A DNA stretch of 64,000 bases from Pilaira anomala (lineage: Eukaryota; Mucoromycota; Mucoromycetes; Mucorales; Mucoraceae). Positions 60,748 to 64,000 of this stretch are shown here, in pieces (the first letter of the stretch is position 1; every line of letters starts with the position of its first letter). The notes under the pieces were generated by a model. It was not told the DNA's origin. It made no database searches and saw only the letters and a program-made list of their open reading frames with translations. A program made the translations under genes and the position numbers. Location: the NCBI GenBank assembly GCA_025716855.1, contig JAIXMQ010000079.1, positions 41,540-105,539 of the forward strand, read 5' to 3'.

Positions 60748-62675
60748 GCAGTTCTCACTATGTCGTAGGCGGTCGTCTTCAACAGTTTCATTCAAACTGG
60801 ACCACCTTAATTACCGACAGATGGCTACTGAAGACAATTCAACACGGATTCAAAATTCGATTCCTGACCAATCCACCAATCAAATACTATCCGACACCAA
60901 CAATTCCCTACAACAACCATCAAAAAGAACTTTTAGATCAAGAAATTTTAGCTTTACTTCAAAAACAGGCGATAGAACCAGTCAAAAATCCCTTATCACC
61001 AGGATTTTACAGCACCATGTTCGTGATACCAAAGAAAAATGGCGGCAGCAGACCTGTATTCAACCTCAAAAAATTGAATCAATTTATCTTAGCACCTCAC
61101 TTCAAGATGGAAACCATCCAGGAGGTAACAAAACTGATAAAGAAAAACAATTTTATGACTTCCATAGATTTAGCAGATGCGTTTCTACACATACCTGTTC
61201 ATCCGCAATCTCGCCAATATCTTCGATTCCATTGGAACCATCAATCATACCAGTTCTGTACAACACCCTTTGGACTTTCCCTAGTACCATGGCTGTTCAC
61301 AAAAATTACGAAACCAATCTTGGAATGGGCGCGAACGAATCAAATCAGACTCAGTGCATACCTAGACGATTGGATTGTAATTGGAGACAGCTTCGACCAG
61401 ACCAAAAAACACACGGCAATGCTACTCGAGAAATTGGAATCGCTTGGATGGATGATCAACTACAAGAAGTCGAATTTGATTCCCAACCAATCAATAGAAC
61501 ACCTAGGCTTTACCTTGAATACAACATTAATGACAGCTCAACTACCGGGGAAAAAGCTTCGAGATATTCGTCGCAGTATTCAACAAGTATTGAAACATCC
61601 AATTCAATCAGCCAGGACAATCCACAGTCTAACTATGCGAATACAAGCAGCAACATTTGCTTTGATTCCTGCCAGACTATACACACAGTACCTGTTGAGA
61701 ATGAAGAACCAAGCGGTAAGGAACTCCAAAGATTGGGACAAAGTACAACAACTAACCCCAGAATGTATCAAGGAACTTCAATGGTGGAAAGACAACATTC
61801 AATCTTGGAACGGCAAAAGCATTCTACCGAATACGCCTCAACAAGTGATTCACGTGGATGCCAGCAATACAGGATGGGGTTGCCACACTCAACTACCTGG
61901 AACGAAGAAACAATTGACAGCTTTTGGACACTGGACCGAACAAGAACAAACAATGTCTATCAATTGGAGGGAACTGCAAGCCGCGTTCTTGGCTCTTCAA
62001 ACCTTCCCACACCTAAACAACAAGAAGATATTGATACGAACAGACAATACTACTTCGATGTCATATATCAACAAACAGGGCGGAACCAGATCACTGGCAC
62101 TGATGGAACTGGCAACAACTCTATGGAAATGGTGTCTACAGAGAGGAATTACGGTACAGTCCAATCATATACCGGGAGTTCAGAACACCACAGCCGACTA
62201 CGAGTCTCGCCGTCCATATGCGAAGAACAATTGGATGATTCAGCCGAAGCTCTTCCAACAAATTCAACAACTACTGGGAAAAAACGATGTCGACCTTTTT
62301 GCGGATCGAGTGACAGCTCAGCTACCAAAGTACGTATCTTGGATGAAGGACCCGGGCAGCTTGTTTGTCGACGCATTTACAATACCATGGAGCCAATTCA
62401 CGCACCCATACCTGAATCCACCGTGGAATTTGATCAACAAATGCATCCAGAAACTGATCCAGGAGAAAGTGAAAGTAGCAACCATGATAACTCCTTGGTG
62501 GCCAACAGCAATTTGGTTTCCAACGATAGAATCATTAGCAGTAGTACCTCCAATCGAAATTCCAACAACCTCGATAATGCTACCAGCACCAACAGCGATG
62601 TGGCCAATAACAAACAATGCTTGGAAGCTCGTCGCTTGGAAATTATCCACAACAAATTCAACAATTCTCAACTAA
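60615..62675 (+). CDS. DIRS reverse transcriptase, RNase H and methyltransferase-like polyprotein
   Basis: A 686-codon frame. After a Gln-rich start come the reverse transcriptase motifs: FVIPKKNGGSRPVFNLKKLN, then SIDLADAFLHIPVH, and SAYLDDWIVIG with the YxDD catalytic pair. RNase H follows with IHVDASNTGWG, NWRELQAAFLAL, RTDNTTSMSYINKQGG and DYESRR, which supply the acidic catalytic residues. The C-terminal part has DLFADRVTAQLPKYVSW and HPYLNPPWNLI; NPPW in this place is the mark of the DAM-like methyltransferase domain of DIRS elements. No stop codon interrupts it. Another frame is open through the same stretch, see the recombinase entry. Confidence 0.92.
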   Translation: MEQQWQQKQQQQQQQQQQQQQRQQQQLQQTKEQQKSLSPDQPVLSSSHYVVGGRLQQFHSNWTTLITDRWLLKTIQHGFKIRFLTNPPIKYYPTPTIPYNNHQKELLDQEILALLQKQAIEPVKNPLSPGFYSTMFVIPKKNGGSRPVFNLKKLNQFILAPHFKMETIQEVTKLIKKNNFMTSIDLADAFLHIPVHPQSRQYLRFHWNHQSYQFCTTPFGLSLVPWLFTKITKPILEWARTNQIRLSAYLDDWIVIGDSFDQTKKHTAMLLEKLESLGWMINYKKSNLIPNQSIEHLGFTLNTTLMTAQLPGKKLRDIRRSIQQVLKHPIQSARTIHSLTMRIQAATFALIPARLYTQYLLRMKNQAVRNSKDWDKVQQLTPECIKELQWWKDNIQSWNGKSILPNTPQQVIHVDASNTGWGCHTQLPGTKKQLTAFGHWTEQEQTMSINWRELQAAFLALQTFPHLNNKKILIRTDNTTSMSYINKQGGTRSLALMELATTLWKWCLQRGITVQSNHIPGVQNTTADYESRRPYAKNNWMIQPKLFQQIQQLLGKNDVDLFADRVTAQLPKYVSWMKDPGSLFVDAFTIPWSQFTHPYLNPPWNLINKCIQKLIQEKVKVATMITPWWPTAIWFPTIESLAVVPPIEIPTTSIMLPAPTAMWPITNNAWKLVAWKLSTTNSTILN

Positions 62676-63664
62676 CTTATCATGCTCGTAACATTTTATT
62701 AAACAAATTGACTGAGAATAACTCTACGAATCGATCTTATAAACCAGGTCAACTTTTATTTTTACAATGGACTCTCGATAAAAATGTATCGCAAACAGAC
62801 TTCAGTGCAATTGACTTAATCAACTTTCTCTCTGATATGTTCACCACAAAGAATTATGCGATTTCTACCTTACAACTATTTCGAACGGCAGTAACTCATC
62901 TTCACCATAATCCAACAAGTTTACGAGAAAATCGCGAATTAAATGAATTTATCACGACACTGCTAAATCAGGACACTCCAATCCGACTCCATAAACCTAC
63001 TATTGACTTGAAACCCACGTTTAATTCTTTGCGTCAAATAGATAACAGTACTTCCTCTCTGGCAAAACTACAAAGTAAATTGGCATTCTTATTAGCTGTA
63101 ACTTGTTTTCTACGACCCTCTGATTTACATCGCATACCGTTCAACTCATTGTCATTCAACGCAAACAATACTGAGCTCTCATTTGATGTCCATTGCCCTA
63201 AAGAAAAACGTGGAAGGCGTATGATTGTCAAAACTTTCCAAGTAAAGGCTCACCACGAAATTCATTTATGTCCGGTTGATACTTGTCATTTTTACTTGAA
63301 TAAACGTCCAAACTGTTCTGCTTCTACGTTATTTGTTAATTCATTACGTCCTAACAAACCTATTTCGGTACGTACGATTCAAGGATGGCTTACAAGACTC
63401 TTGCGTCTCTCTACGACAGAACACCGGGTTTCAATTAGGTCTATCGCTTCGTCTCTGGCCTTGCAAGTGGGAATCCCGAAGGATGATATTGTTACTTTAG
63501 GTAATTGGGCCTCCTCATTGACTTTCGAACAGCACTATCGCCGAGAACACCTGTCGCAATTTGACTTTACAAATTCCTTGATCACTCATATGGATCTTGA
63601 TAACCAGAATGACGATGATGATAATGGTGATGTATTCTTTGATGCTGCAGATACTTTGAATTAG
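62615..63664 (+). CDS. DIRS tyrosine recombinase
   Basis: The recombinase domain lies at the end of a frame that is open from 60431, overlapping nearly the whole RT frame in +2, so the true start is unknown; the coordinates give the domain. N-terminal SAM-like part: KPGQLLFLQWTLDKNVSQTD and LINFLSDMFTTKNYAISTL. Catalytic part: LAVTCFLRPSDLHRIPF with the first Arg, VSIRSIASSLALQVG with the second Arg, LGNWASSLTFEQHYRREHL with the Trp and the nucleophile Tyr. The enzyme would integrate a circular DNA copy without target duplication. The acidic tail NQNDDDDNGDVFFDA follows. No damage seen. Confidence 0.9.
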   Translation, partial: QCLEARRLEIIHNKFNNSQLTYHARNILLNKLTENNSTNRSYKPGQLLFLQWTLDKNVSQTDFSAIDLINFLSDMFTTKNYAISTLQLFRTAVTHLHHNPTSLRENRELNEFITTLLNQDTPIRLHKPTIDLKPTFNSLRQIDNSTSSLAKLQSKLAFLLAVTCFLRPSDLHRIPFNSLSFNANNTELSFDVHCPKEKRGRRMIVKTFQVKAHHEIHLCPVDTCHFYLNKRPNCSASTLFVNSLRPNKPISVRTIQGWLTRLLRLSTTEHRVSIRSIASSLALQVGIPKDDIVTLGNWASSLTFEQHYRREHLSQFDFTNSLITHMDLDNQNDDDDNGDVFFDAADTLN

Positions 63665-63675
63665 ACTCTGGACAA

Positions 63676-63790
63676 GCAAAAATCATATTTCTTATTTTGG
63701 ATTAGAGTGTCTCATACAATTCTGTTAGAATTTATTCGACACTTGAATTGTTTATTTAGACATGATAATACAAAATAAGAAATATGATTT
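63676..63790. repeat. DIRS internal complementary region
   Basis: 63676-63747 is the inverted complement of the left end including its outer extension (through CTGTTAGAATTTATTCGACA), and from about 63748 to 63790 the inverted complement of the right outer extension (TTTATTTAGACATGATAATA). The junction TTGAATTG/TTTATTT marks the element's two termini placed side by side. Confidence 0.9.
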
Positions 63791-63826
63791 CCCCACCCGC
63801 CACTTCCCTAATGACCTCACTTGAAG

Positions 63827-63828
<2 letters not shown>

Positions 63829-63860
<32 letters not shown>

Positions 63861-63965
63861 TTAGTTAATTAATTTTATCCCTTTTATTTTTCGCTGATTT
63901 AATAAAAAGAAGACTAAAGCAAAAATCATATTTCTTATTTTGTATTATCATGTCTAAATAAACAA
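63829..63965 (-). repeat. DIRS right inverted terminal repeat with outer extension
   Basis: Begins with an A-run, then TCCTTAGTTAATTAATTTTA, matching the left repeat inverted until CTTATTTT at 63941. The outer part TGTATTATCATGTCTAAATA is unique to this end and matches the internal region. The element ends about 35 bp before the window does. Confidence 0.88.
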
Positions 63966-64000
63966 ATATTGAACCAAATTAGGTCCGATTAAACGCTTTT

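Larger units (their letters stand above)
59560..63965 (+). mobile_element. Complete DIRS-type tyrosine-recombinase retrotransposon
   Basis: About 4.4 kb, with the full DIRS layout. The left (59611-59723) and right (63829-63941) ends are inverted repeats of each other. Beyond these, the left end has its own outer extension (59560-59610) and the right its own (63942 to about 63965). An internal complementary region at 63676-63790 joins the inverted complement of the left extension directly to that of the right extension, as expected for replication through a circular intermediate. Three reading frames follow in order: gag-like, RT-RNase H-methyltransferase-like, and tyrosine recombinase. All are open, so the copy may be recent. 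Confidence 0.92.

Noticed and set aside
60550..60795. Val-rich minus-strand frame in the DIRS gag/RT overlap
   Set aside because: Reverse complement of AAC/CAA repeats encoding Asn and Gln runs.

Overview
This is a gene-dense, AT-rich eukaryotic nuclear window from a filamentous fungus, most likely an early-diverging one (Mucoromycota, probably Mucorales). The reasons are many short GT-AG introns (about 50-80 bp) with (TA)n and long poly-T tracts, fungal housekeeping proteins such as a Cdc24 with a C-terminal PB1 domain, a Hap2, an Swa2 and a mitochondrial mL41, and retention of a FANCL-type ligase, a Fanzor relic and a DIRS retrotransposon, which most Dikarya lack. Genus and species cannot be decided from the sequence. 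Gene structures were assembled by hand: exon frames were joined across introns and checked for phase consistency.

Layout. 0-3.4 kb holds an orphan multi-exon gene (copy A) and a short array of about 45-bp repeats. 3.4-32.3 kb is a compact housekeeping block: DML1/misato, Swa2/auxilin, COG7, an RA-PH adaptor, HAP2/NF-YA, TRS120, a steroid-5-alpha-reductase-like enzyme, a membrane-anchored CRAL-TRIO protein, CDC24, PGS1, UFD2 and mL41. 32.3-44.1 kb is gene-poor and holds a family of secreted proteins (three intact, one decayed). Each has a signal peptide, a Cys-containing head, a poly-Thr stalk and tandem 6-Cys modules. Two members sit in an inverted segmental duplication that includes 3' flanking DNA. 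44.1-52.2 kb is a second housekeeping block: pyridoxal kinase, membrane-anchored glutaredoxin, alpha-arrestin, FANCL, a SANT/Myb protein, a Rho GTPase and ribosomal P1. 52.4-64 kb is a mobile-element cluster: a foldback-like element with a decayed Fanzor, a dead Tc1/mariner transposase, the decayed orphan copy B, a second Tc1-like relic, and a structurally complete DIRS-type tyrosine-recombinase retrotransposon of about 4.4 kb.

Functional links. Several genes serve polarity and secretion (CDC24, Rho GTPase, RA-PH adaptor, TRS120, COG7, Swa2, alpha-arrestin), but they are spread over both strands and nothing suggests co-transcription. Several pairs are divergent over short gaps (TRS120 and the reductase; FANCL and SANT) or convergent (the reductase and CRAL-TRIO stop codons are 23 bp apart). 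I saw no rRNA, tRNA or CRISPR array. The most notable material is the Fanzor foldback element, the complete DIRS element, the secreted module family, and the orphan gene pair of which one copy is clearly pseudogenised.
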